A DNA stretch of 36,977 bases from Janibacter hoylei PVAS-1 (GTDB lineage: Bacteria; Actinomycetota; Actinomycetes; Actinomycetales; Dermatophilaceae): the NCBI RefSeq assembly GCF_000297495.1, contig NZ_ALWX01000041.1, positions 1 through 36,977 of the forward strand, read 5' to 3'. This document shows positions 1-10,566 of the stretch, in pieces (positions within the stretch are counted from its first letter, which is position 1; the number at the start of each line of letters is the position of its first letter). The position numbers and the translations under genes were made by a program. The notes beneath the pieces are model-generated. The model ran no database searches, was not told the DNA's origin, and worked only from the letters and a program-made list of their open reading frames with translations.

Positions 1-185
1 CCGCGTCGCGCTGCTGGCCGGCCACCGCCGCGGCGGCAGCGATCCGCTCCCCCGACCAGGTGGCGGCACTCTGCACGGCTGCCGCGACCTCGGCCTCGCG
101 TCGGCGACGCTCGCGGCGGGCCCGCAGTCGCTCCCGGGCGGCGATCTCGTTGCGGGGGAGGCCGCCCGGGCCGAGCGCGACGCGG
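1..185. other. Inverted segment of the smc coiled coil bounded by 12-bp inverted repeats
   Basis: Bases 1-12 (CCGCGTCGCGCT) are the exact reverse complement of 174-185 (AGCGCGACGCGG). On the minus strand the segment encodes a typical actinobacterial SMC coil (for example [17 protein letters not shown], then [12 protein letters not shown]), whereas the plus strand gives no coil in any frame. Flipping 1-185 about the repeats joins ...AGQQRDA to ALRGLRTEL in frame without adding or deleting a base. A fold-back at a contig end would produce this; a real small inversion is possible but would break smc. Confidence 0.75.
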
Positions 186-1123
186 CGCTGCGCGGGCTGC
201 GCACCGAGCTGACCGAGCAGCAGGACGCGCTGCGCGAGCTGACCGACGAGGTGCACCGCGACGAGGTCGCGCGCGCCCAGCAGATCGCCCGCATCGAGCA
301 GCTGCAGGCCAAGGCCATCGAGGAGCTGGGAGTCGACCCCGACGTCCTCATGGAGGAGTTCGGCCCGCACCAGCTCGTGCCCCACGTCGCCGGTCCCGAC
401 GAGGACCCGGAGTCCGAGGACTTCCCGCAGCCGCAGCCCTACGTGCGCGAGGTGCAGGAAAAGCGCCTGCGCACCGCCGAGCGCGGACTCAAGGCCCTCG
501 GCAAGGTCAACCCGCTGGCGCTCGAGGAGTTCGCGGCGCTCGAGGAGCGCCACACCTTCCTCACGACGCAGCTCGAGGACCTGCGGCAGTCCAAGAAGGA
601 CCTGCTCGAGATCGTCGCCGAGATCGACGAGCGGGTCGAGCAGGTCTTCTCCGAGGCCTTCGCCGACACCGCCGAGCAGTTCGAAGGGGTCTTCTCCCGC
701 CTCTTCCCCGGCGGCGAGGGGCGACTGGTCCTCACCGACCCGAGCAACATGCTGACCACCGGCATCGAGGTCGAGGCTCGTCCTCCGGGCAAGAAGGTCA
801 AGCGCCTGTCGCTGCTCTCCGGTGGTGAGCGTTCGCTCGTCGCGGTCGCGCTGCTCGTGTCGATCTTCAAGGCCAGGCCCTCGCCCTTCTACATCATGGA
901 CGAGGTCGAGGCTGCCCTCGACGACACCAACCTCGGCCGCCTCATCATGCTCTTCGAGGAGCTGCGCGACTCCAGCCAGCTCATCGTCATCACCCACCAG
1001 AAGAAGACGATGGAGGTCGCCGACGCGCTCTACGGCGTCTCGATGCGTGGTGACGGCATCACGACCGTGGTCAGCCAGCGCCTGCGTGACGTCGCACCGG
1101 CGGGCGAGGCCCAGCCGGCCTGA
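1..1123 (+). CDS. smc: Chromosome segregation ATPase SMC, C-terminal part (5' end outside the window and rearranged)
   Basis: This is the end of SMC, the condensin-like ATPase that compacts and segregates the chromosome with ScpA/ScpB. From the GTG at 251 onward it reads as the distal coiled coil and C-terminal ATPase lobe: the ABC signature LLSGGE (about residues 188-193 counted from 251), Walker [13 protein letters not shown] (213-224) and an ITHQ histidine switch near the end. Coil-like sequence ([19 protein letters not shown]) runs upstream from about 186. Before that the same frame becomes non-coil (Pro, Gly, His and Cys rich), while the opposite strand encodes a proper SMC coil; bases 1-185 are therefore an inverted piece (separate entry). 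Walker A and the hinge lie outside. Family identity is certain; the first 185 bases should not be translated as written. Confidence 0.95.
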   Translation, partial: RVALLAGHRRGGSDPLPRPGGGTLHGCRDLGLASATLAAGPQSLPGGDLVAGEAARAERDAALRGLRTELTEQQDALRELTDEVHRDEVARAQQIARIEQLQAKAIEELGVDPDVLMEEFGPHQLVPHVAGPDEDPESEDFPQPQPYVREVQEKRLRTAERGLKALGKVNPLALEEFAALEERHTFLTTQLEDLRQSKKDLLEIVAEIDERVEQVFSEAFADTAEQFEGVFSRLFPGGEGRLVLTDPSNMLTTGIEVEARPPGKKVKRLSLLSGGERSLVAVALLVSIFKARPSPFYIMDEVEAALDDTNLGRLIMLFEELRDSSQLIVITHQKKTMEVADALYGVSMRGDGITTVVSQRLRDVAPAGEAQPA

Positions 1124-1204
1124 GGCCCCGCAGGCGCTCGATGACGCCCGTGCCGGGCGGCGGGTCGAGTTGAGCGGCCCGTCGTCACGGGGGACGATGG
1201 GGGT

Positions 1205-1420
1205 ATGACCGCCATGATCGTGGGGCTGATCCTCTGCCTTGTCCTGTCCTTCGCCGTGATGGGCCTGGTGGCCATCCCCGCGAGGCGCGAGGGTCGCGAG
1301 ATCCTCACCGCCCGGGGCGAGCGGGTCGTCGTCAAGGTCCGCGAGAGCGCCGACGGTGCCGCGACCCGCACCTCCGGCCTGGTCTCCAGCGCGTCGTCCT
1401 CCAAGCGAAAGGCCTCATGA
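1205..1420 (+). CDS. Small single-span membrane protein, function unknown
   Basis: A 71-residue protein with one N-terminal hydrophobic segment (about residues 4-24, IVGLILCLVLSFAVMGLVAI), then a basic, Ser/Lys-rich tail (ending SSKRKAS) that should face the cytoplasm. It follows smc on the same strand after 81 bases, and its stop overlaps the start of the next gene (ATGA at 1417-1420), so it is probably translated together with the peptidase. I recognise no domain. High GC at third positions and the tight coupling support a real gene; the role is unknown. Confidence 0.65.
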   Translation: MTAMIVGLILCLVLSFAVMGLVAIPARREGREILTARGERVVVKVRESADGAATRTSGLVSSASSSKRKAS

Positions 1421-3405
1421 GCTCCACCTCCGAGACCATCCCCGGCCTCCGAGGCCCCGTCGACCCTGCGGTCCGACCCCAGGACGACCTCTTCGGACAT
1501 GTCAACAACCACTGGCTGCAGGCGGTGGAGATCCCGGCGGACCGCGGTCGCTACGGGGCCTTCGACGTCCTGCGCGAGCGTGCCGAGCAGGACGTGCGCG
1601 ACCTCATCGAGGAGGTGAGCGACCGGGTCGAGGCCGGTGAGCTGGCCCCGGACGACGTCGCCGGCAAGGTCGGGGCGCTCTACCGCTCCTTCGTCGACGA
1701 GCAGCGGGCTGACGAGCTGGGCAGCGCACCGATCGCCGACCTGCTCGACGCTGTGGACGGCGTGACGAGCACGCCCGACCTCGTGGCGCTCACCGGGCGT
1801 CTGGCGCGCGACGGCGTGAGCGGCTTCGTCCTCCCCTTCGTCAACACCGACGACAAGGACTCTTCGCGCTACGTGCTCTACCTCGAGCAGGGCGGGCTCG
1901 GCCTGCCCGACGAGTCGTACTACCGCGACGAGCAGCACGCCGAGACGCTCGGCGCCTACCGGGCCCACGTCGCCCGCCTGCTGCGTCTCGTCCTCGGCCG
2001 CGACGACGAGGCGGCGGCCGAGACCGCCGAGCGCGTGGTGGCCCTCGAGACCGAGCTGGCCCGTGACCACTGGGACCGCGTCGCCAACCGCGACCCCGTC
2101 CGGACGTACACGCTCCTCGACTCGGCTGCCCTCACCGAGCTGGCCCCGGCCATCGACTGGGGTGCTTGGGCCTCCGGGCTCGGGGCGTCGTCCCCCTTCG
2201 CCGAGGTCGTCGTGCGCCAGCCCGACTTCTTGCGCGGGCTCTCGCTCACGCTCGACACCACTGACCTCGAGACGTGGAAGGACTGGCTGCGGTTGCGCAT
2301 CGTCCAGGCCCACGCCGCCTACCTCGGGTCCGACGTCGTCGCCGCGGAGTTCGACTTCGTCGGGCGGACCCTCTCGGGCATCCCCGAGCAGCGGGCTCGC
2401 TGGAAGCGTGGCGTCTCCCTCGTCGACGACTCGCTCGGCGAGGCCGTCGGCGAGCTCTACGTCGCCCGCCACTTCCCGCCCGCTGCCCGTGAGCGGATGG
2501 GCGAGCTCGTCGACAACCTCGTCGAGGCCTTCCGCCGGTCCTTCGCCGCATCCGACTGGATGAGCGAGGAGACCAAGGCGGAGGCCGTCGCCAAGCTCGA
2601 GGCCTTCACCCCCAAGGTGGGCCACCCGAGCACTTGGCGTGACTACTCCAGCCTCGAGATCCGCGAGGACGACCTCGTGGGCAATGTGCGCCGGGTCGCG
2701 GCCTTCGAGGTCGACCGGGCGCTCGCCAAGCTCGGCGGGCCGGTTGACCGTGACGAGTGGTTCCTCACCCCGCAGACGGTCAATGCCTACTACAACCCGG
2801 GGCTCAACGAGATCGTCTTCCCCGCCGCGATCCTCCAGCCGCCCTTCTTCGACGCCGAGGGTGACGACGCCGACAACTACGGCGGCATCGGTGCGGTCAT
2901 CGGCCACGAGATCGGCCACGGCTTCGACGACGCCGGCTCCACCTTCGACGGTCAGGGCAACCTGCGCGACTGGTGGACCGAGGCGGACCGCGCGGCCTTC
3001 GAGGAGCGGCGCGACGCCCTCGTGCGCCAGTTCGACTCCTACTCGACGCGCAATGCCCCGGGCCATACGGTCAACGGCGCCCTGACGGTCGGCGAAAACA
3101 TCGGCGACATCGGTGGCCTGGCCATCGGTCACGCGGCCTACCTCATCGCCGCGGGCGACGCCGCGTGCGAGAGCGACGCCGACGGACTGACGGGGGAGCA
3201 GCGCTTCTTCAGCAACTGGGCTCGCGTCTGGTGCGGCGACGCCCGGCGGGAGGAGGCGGTGCGGCTGCTGTCCATCGACCCGCACAGCCCCCAGGACGTG
3301 CGGGCCAATGCGGTGCGCAACATCGACGCCTTCCACACCGCCTTCGGCACGCAGGAGGGTGACGAGATGTGGCTCGACCCGCAAGAGCGGGTCTCGCTCT
3401 TCTGA
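1417..3405 (+). CDS. pepO: M13-family zinc metallopeptidase (PepO/neprilysin-like)
   Basis: A 662-residue peptidase of the neprilysin/PepO family, which cleaves oligopeptides. The M13 signatures are complete: NAYYNP from Asn456 with the following LNEIVFPAAIL, the zinc motif HEIGH (His497, Glu498, His501) and ENIGD (third zinc ligand Glu560, Asp564). The C-terminus ends with the usual RVWCGD ... VRANAVRNIDAFHTAF ... MWLDP region. No signal peptide or membrane anchor is visible, so it is probably cytoplasmic, as in many actinobacterial members. The start overlaps the upstream stop (ATGA), and GAAAGG lies a few bases before it. The stop overlaps the next start (TGATG at 3403-3407), suggesting a translationally coupled set with its neighbours. 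Confidence 0.93.
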   Translation: MSSTSETIPGLRGPVDPAVRPQDDLFGHVNNHWLQAVEIPADRGRYGAFDVLRERAEQDVRDLIEEVSDRVEAGELAPDDVAGKVGALYRSFVDEQRADELGSAPIADLLDAVDGVTSTPDLVALTGRLARDGVSGFVLPFVNTDDKDSSRYVLYLEQGGLGLPDESYYRDEQHAETLGAYRAHVARLLRLVLGRDDEAAAETAERVVALETELARDHWDRVANRDPVRTYTLLDSAALTELAPAIDWGAWASGLGASSPFAEVVVRQPDFLRGLSLTLDTTDLETWKDWLRLRIVQAHAAYLGSDVVAAEFDFVGRTLSGIPEQRARWKRGVSLVDDSLGEAVGELYVARHFPPAARERMGELVDNLVEAFRRSFAASDWMSEETKAEAVAKLEAFTPKVGHPSTWRDYSSLEIREDDLVGNVRRVAAFEVDRALAKLGGPVDRDEWFLTPQTVNAYYNPGLNEIVFPAAILQPPFFDAEGDDADNYGGIGAVIGHEIGHGFDDAGSTFDGQGNLRDWWTEADRAAFEERRDALVRQFDSYSTRNAPGHTVNGALTVGENIGDIGGLAIGHAAYLIAAGDAACESDADGLTGEQRFFSNWARVWCGDARREEAVRLLSIDPHSPQDVRANAVRNIDAFHTAFGTQEGDEMWLDPQERVSLF

Positions 3406-3905
3406 TGCCCCGAGACCGCGACGCCCGGGGTCGGGCCGAAAACGCCCGGCCCCGTGACGGGCTCGGCCGGCCCCTGCCCTACGGCAGCGCCGGGGTCGAG
3501 CGGGTCGCGCCCGGCGAGCGCACCGCCGATGAGGCGCTCGCGTTGGCCCAGGACTACCTCGACCGCGAGATGCCCTTCCACGCCCACGAGGTGCTCGAGG
3601 AGCAGTGGAAGGCGGCGCCCGACCCTGAGCGTGCGCTTTGGCAGGGTCTGGCGCAGCTCGCCGTCGGCCTGACCCACCAGCGGCGCGGCAATGCGCGTGG
3701 GGCGGCCAGCGTGACGAGGCGGGGTGCCGCCGCCATCGAGCGCTACGCGGCGATCGCGCCCCACGGCATCGACGTCGCCGGGCTCGTGGCGTGGGCCGCG
3801 GAGCTCGCCGCGGACCCGGCGGCCGAGGTGGCCGTGCCCTCCTTCGTTCGTGACCTGCGGGTAACTTCGGTGCGGGTGCCTCCGGGCGGCGGTCGAGAGC
3901 GGTGA
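3405..3905 (+). CDS. DUF309 family protein
   Basis: A 166-residue protein of the DUF309 family. The diagnostic core is at residues 50-100: HAHEVLEEQW, then ALWQGLAQLAVGLTHQRRGN, a helical His/Glu/Trp motif whose biochemical role is unknown. I chose the ATG at 3405, which overlaps the peptidase stop (TGATG), rather than an in-frame upstream GTG inside the peptidase gene, because the overlap implies coupling and the extra residues look like shadow coding. The N-terminal 25 residues are Arg/Asp-rich and probably flexible. ftsY follows after 51 bases, but with its own promoter-like sequence. Confidence 0.85.
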   Translation: MPRDRDARGRAENARPRDGLGRPLPYGSAGVERVAPGERTADEALALAQDYLDREMPFHAHEVLEEQWKAAPDPERALWQGLAQLAVGLTHQRRGNARGAASVTRRGAAAIERYAAIAPHGIDVAGLVAWAAELAADPAAEVAVPSFVRDLRVTSVRVPPGGGRER

Positions 3906-3933
3906 CGCCGCCACGGGTTCGGCGCGGTCCGCG

Positions 3934-3956
3934 TAGCCTGCGAAGATGGCCGGGTG

Positions 3957-3957
<1 letters not shown>
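3934..3957 (+). promoter_or_regulatory. Probable ftsY promoter with a leaderless mini-ORF overlapping the ftsY start
   Basis: TAGCCT (3934-3939) matches the actinobacterial TANNNT -10 box. Six bases later lies ATG GCC GGG TGA (3946-3957), a three-codon ORF whose stop overlaps the ftsY ATG by one base (TGATG). If transcription starts at 3946 the mRNA would be leaderless and ftsY would be reached by reinitiation. The -10 box is seen; its use is inferred. No clear -35 element. Confidence 0.4.
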
Positions 3958-5399
<1,442 letters not shown>

Positions 5400-5415
5400 C
5401 TCCGGACCGAGCGAT

Positions 5416-5449
5416 GAGGCCCCCGACCACCACGGTGGTCGGGGGCCTC
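5416..5449. terminator. Bidirectional intrinsic terminator between ftsY and the DUF4333 gene
   Basis: A perfect 16-bp inverted repeat (GAGGCCCCCGACCACC, 5416-5431) with a two-base loop and its complement (5434-5449). It lies between the convergent ftsY and minus-strand DUF4333 genes, so it can end transcription from both sides. There is no U-tract, as is common in high-GC actinobacteria. Confidence 0.85.
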
Positions 5450-5465
5450 GTGCATGCGTCGGGCG

Positions 5466-6152
5466 TCAGCGCAGCGACTGCTCGAAGGTCAGGTAGTACC
5501 GGCTGTCCGTCGAGGAGGTCATAACCGCCCACGCCACCTTGACCTTGACGTCCGAGCGCCGGCTCGTCCCGGGCACGGGCGCCGTGCACGTCGTCGTGCG
5601 GCCCTTGATGAGCACGAGGCGCGACGGGCAGGAGATGTCGGAGACCTTGTGCCCCACCTGCTTCATGCCCCGGGCGATCTGCCGCTCGACCTCGTCCGAC
5701 GAGATCGTCAGGGACGCGTCGGTGTTGGGCGTCCCCGCCGGCGGCGGCGGGACGCTCGCGCTGGGCACACTCGTCGGTGTCGTGGTCGTCGACCCGTACG
5801 ACGTCGAGGTCGACGTGGACGTCGAGGTCCACGTGCTCGTGCTCGTGCTCGTGCTCGGCTCGCCACTCGTCGAGGTGCTCGTCGGCTCGCTCGTGGGATC
5901 ACTCGTCGGGCCTCCGGTCGACTCGCCCGAGATGGGGGGCGGTGCACCGGTGCTCGTCTCGTCGCCACCCTGCATGGCGACGTAGCCGACCCCGCCGCAC
6001 AGGCAGATGAGCAGCGCGATGACGACGGGGATCGAGACGACCCAGACCCAGGCCGGGACCCCCTTCGACGGCGGTGGGGTGTACGGCTGCTGACCGTAGG
6101 GCTGCTGGCCGTACGGAGGGTGCTGTCCCGGTCCCGGGGGCGGCGCGGTCAT
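5466..6152 (-). CDS. DUF4333 membrane-anchored protein with Ser/Thr/Pro stalk
   Basis: A 228-residue protein: a cytoplasmic Pro/Gln/Tyr-rich N-terminus with PYGQQ repeats (residues 1-30), a membrane span (about 33-59), an extracellular Ser/Thr/Pro low-complexity stalk (about 65-145, many alternating TS dipeptides) and a C-terminal DUF4333 domain (about 150-225) with the paired Cys pattern SCPSRL ... TTCTAP. DUF4333 domains occur in actinobacterial surface proteins; the function is unknown. I chose the ATG at 6152 because AGGAG lies a few bases before it and the upstream in-frame residues look non-coding. It is monocistronic, convergent with ftsY and divergent from amt. Confidence 0.85.
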   Translation of the reverse strand: MTAPPPGPGQHPPYGQQPYGQQPYTPPPSKGVPAWVWVVSIPVVIALLICLCGGVGYVAMQGGDETSTGAPPPISGESTGGPTSDPTSEPTSTSTSGEPSTSTSTSTWTSTSTSTSTSYGSTTTTPTSVPSASVPPPPAGTPNTDASLTISSDEVERQIARGMKQVGHKVSDISCPSRLVLIKGRTTTCTAPVPGTSRRSDVKVKVAWAVMTSSTDSRYYLTFEQSLR

Positions 6153-6272
6153 CGAGGCTCCTGCTCGTCGTGACCGAGGGGCACGCAGGCAGCTGACCCC
6201 CCGGCATGAAGTGCGTGCCCGCCCACCGTATGCCATGGCCGGCGTCTCATCACGCGGGACGGAGGGCGTGGT

Positions 6273-6319
6273 GTCACCGGGTCGTAACGCCTGCGCCGCA
6301 AGGGAAACACCGACGTAAC
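6273..6319 (+). promoter_or_regulatory. Candidate GlnR operator upstream of amt-glnK-glnD
   Basis: Two half-site pairs with the GlnR spacing are visible: GTCAC-N6-GTAAC (6273-6288) and GAAAC-N6-GTAAC (6304-6319); a further GAAAC sits at 6337. GlnR, the actinobacterial OmpR-type nitrogen regulator, binds GTNAC-N6-GNAAC type boxes upstream of amtB-glnK-glnD in several genera. The position 46-92 bases before amt fits. The match is by eye and the middle spacing is not the canonical one. Confidence 0.45.
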
Positions 6320-6364
6320 ACGGGGCATCCGCTGACGAAACGGCACCGGCGGACTCTTGCCGTC

Positions 6365-8148
<1,784 letters not shown>

Positions 8149-8160
8149 GCCTCGGACACC

Positions 8161-10508
8161 ATGACCCGCACCGGAAGCGACATGCGATCCGCGCGGCTCG
8201 ATCTCGCCGGCACCCGGGAGTTCACGCTCCCGGGTGCCGGCGAGGCCCGCCGCGCCGCGATCAGCGAGGCGACCCGCAGCTGGCTGACCGATCTCCACCT
8301 CGACGCCGTGGGGGAGCGCCCCGGCATCGCGCTCGCCGCGGTGGGCTCCCTGGGGCGTGGCTGGTCCGGCCCGCTCAGCGACCTCGACCTCGTCCTCGTC
8401 CACGACGGCCGCAGCATCCGCGCCGACGACCTCACGGCCATGGCCGACCGGCTCTGGTACCCGATCTGGGACTCCGGGCTCGCGCTTGACCACTCGGTCC
8501 GCTCCGCGGCCGAGTGCCGCAGCGTCGCCCGGGAGGACCTCTCAGCGGCGGTCGGCCTGCTCGACCTCTCCCTCGTCGCCGGCGACGAGGAGCTCGTCGC
8601 GGGGGTCCGCTCCACCGTCTCCCACGACTGGCGCTCGGGGGCCCGCACCCGGCTGCCGCAGTTCGTCGAGTCGGTGCGGGCCCGTCACCACCGGCACGGT
8701 GACCTGAGTCAGCAGGTCGAGCCCGACCTCAAGGAGGCCCTCGGGGGTCTGCGCGACGTCACCGTGCTCGACGCCCTCACTCGAGCCTGGCTCACCGACC
8801 GCCCCCACGGGGCCGTCGAGCCGGCCCTGCACCACCTGCTCGACGTGCGTGATGCCCTGCACGTCGTCACCGGTCGCGGCCGTGACCGGCTGCTGCGCGA
8901 GGAGCACGACGCCGTGGCCGCACTGCTCGGCCTCGGCGACGCCGACGAGCTGCTCACCAGCGTCTCGACCTCGGCCCGCACCATCGCGTGGGCCCTGGAG
9001 TCCACGATGAGGCGGGCCGGCCAGAGCCAGCGTGCGCGGACCCTGCGCGTCGGGCCGCGCCGCCCGCTCATGAAGCCCCTCGGCCACGGCCTCTTCGAGC
9101 ACGACGGCGAGGCGGTGCTCGGGTCGACCGGGCTGGTCGGGGTCGACCCGAGCCTCCCCCTTCGTGCTGCGGTCGTGGCGGCTCGCCACGGTCTGCCGCT
9201 GGCGCCGCAGACCCTGACAAACCTCGCCGCCTGCCCCGAGCCCTCCCTGCCGTGGGACCAGCACGTCCGCGACCTGCTCGGCGACCTCCTCGCTGCCGGC
9301 CCCGGGCTGCCGCCCGTGTGGGAGGGGCTCGACCAGGTCGGCATCATCGAGCGCTGGCTGCCGGAGTGGGCCGACGTGCGCTGCCGGCCCCAGCACAACC
9401 CCGTGCACCGGCACACCGTTGATCGGCACCTGCTGGAGACGGTCGCCCGCGCCTCGAGCCTCGCGCGCGACGTCGCCCGCCCCGACCTGCTGCTCCTCGC
9501 GGCCCTGCTCCACGACATCGGCAAGGTCGCCGGTGCCCGCGACCACTCGCGCACGGGAGCCGACATCAGCGACCGCGTGCTGCGTCGGTGGGGCGTGCCC
9601 GACGACGACCGCGAGCGGGTCGTGCTGCTCGTGCGGGAGCACCTGACGCTCGTCGAGACCGCGACCCGGCGCGACCTGGCCGACCCGGCCACGGCGAGCG
9701 CCGTGTGCGACCTCGTCGAGGGTGATGCGGAGACCTTCGAGCTGCTGCGGGCGCTGACCATCGCCGACGCCCGGGCCGCCGGGCCGGCTGCCTGGACCGA
9801 CTGGCGGGCGGGGCTCGTCGACACGCTCACCGGCCGCGTGCGCGAGCGGCTCACGGGCCAGACGCCTCCGGTCCCGCCGCTCGCGCCGGCGCCGGAGGTC
9901 GACGACGAGGCGCTCGGTGACGTCGTCGCCGGACGCCCGCACGTGCGTGTCGAGCGGGCGCCCGGCGGGTGGGCCCTGACGATCCACTGCCGGGACCGGC
10001 TCGGGCTCTTCGCCGACACAGCCGGTCTGCTGGCGGCGCACGGCATGACGGTCCGGCGGGCCCGACTGGCCACCGTGGACGGGATCGCCGTCGACGAGTG
10101 GTTCGTCGAGTCGCCGGGAGGGGACCAGCCCGAGGCCGTGCGGGTGGCCTCGGGGCTCTCCCGGCTCGAGGCCGGGGATCGCGCCGCGCTCGGGGGCGCT
10201 CGCCCGACGCCGGCGCGGGGACGCCCCGGCCGGTGCGGCCGGGGGGAGCGCGGGCCTTCGTCCTGCCGAGCGCCGGCAGCGGCGCCACGGTCCTCGAGGT
10301 GCGCTCGCAGGACCGGCCGGGACTGCTGCACGACCTCGGGCAGGTCCTCGCGGAGGAGGGGCTGAGCGTGCGGTCGGCACACATCTCGACCTTCGCCGGG
10401 CAGACCCTTGACACCTTCTACGTCACCGATCGTCGGGGCAGCGAGCTCGGGCCGGCGGCGGTGGCGCGGGCGCTGGCGGTCGTCATCGACGCCTGTGACG
10501 GCGCCTGA
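8161..10508 (+). CDS. glnD: PII uridylyl/adenylyltransferase GlnD, frame changed before the last ACT domain
   Basis: GlnD adds and removes a nucleotide on the GlnK T-loop tyrosine in response to nitrogen status. Domains in order: nucleotidyltransferase (GSLGRGWSGPLSDLDL, Gly62-Ser63, catalytic Asp74 and Asp76), linker helices, HD hydrolase (LLHDIGK, His451-Asp452), first ACT domain (LTIHCRDRLGLFADTAG) and second ACT domain (TVLEVRSQDRPGLLHDLG). The second ACT domain is in another frame: coding shifts between about 10185 and 10250, requiring one missing base or two surplus bases. Candidate sites are G5 at 10192-10196 and G6 at 10241-10246. A full-length protein would be about 781-782 residues. 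Start ATG 8161 lacks a clear ribosome site; ATG 8182 has GGAAG before it and is an alternative. Confidence 0.9.
8204..8243 (+). terminator. Perfect 17-bp hairpin inside the 5' end of glnD (possible attenuator)
   Basis: TCGCCGGCACCCGGGAG (8204-8220), a six-base loop TTCACG, then the exact complement (8227-8243). It lies within the first 30 codons of glnD, encoding LAGTREFTLPGAGE, and about 55 bases after the glnK stop. Its stability is that of an intrinsic terminator without U-tract. It could end part of the amt-glnK transcripts, lowering glnD expression, or mark an RNA processing site. The structure is seen; the function is inferred. Confidence 0.5.
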
Positions 10509-10552
10509 GGCGCCCGTGCCACCACGAGGCGAAGGGAGGAACCGCGGGCAAG

Positions 10553-10566
10553 TACCCTTGGCCGGG
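10553..10566 (+). promoter_or_regulatory. Probable ffh -10 box and leaderless start
   Basis: TACCCT (10553-10558) fits TANNNT and ends seven bases before the GTG start of ffh. The only purine-rich site (GGAGGAA near 10536) is more than 20 bases from the start, too far for a ribosome site. This suggests a leaderless mRNA. No convincing -35 element. Confidence 0.4.

Noticed and set aside
5790..5890. Tandem repeat or CRISPR-like array in the DUF4333 gene
   Set aside because: It is low-complexity coding for a Ser/Thr stalk, without unique spacers or repeat units of CRISPR length.
5454..6173. Plus-strand open frame over the DUF4333 gene
   Set aside because: Arg-rich and domain-free; the minus strand gives TM, stalk and DUF4333 domain with a ribosome site.
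6206..6364. N-terminal extension of Amt by 53 residues
   Set aside because: Arg/His-rich, not membrane-like, and it overlaps the probable GlnR operator; ATG 6365 gives the family start.
10231..10250. Programmed -1 frameshift in glnD at the G6 run
   Set aside because: The codons CGG GGG do not form a good X XXY YYZ slippery heptamer, and other genes show the same defect at G runs; error is simpler.
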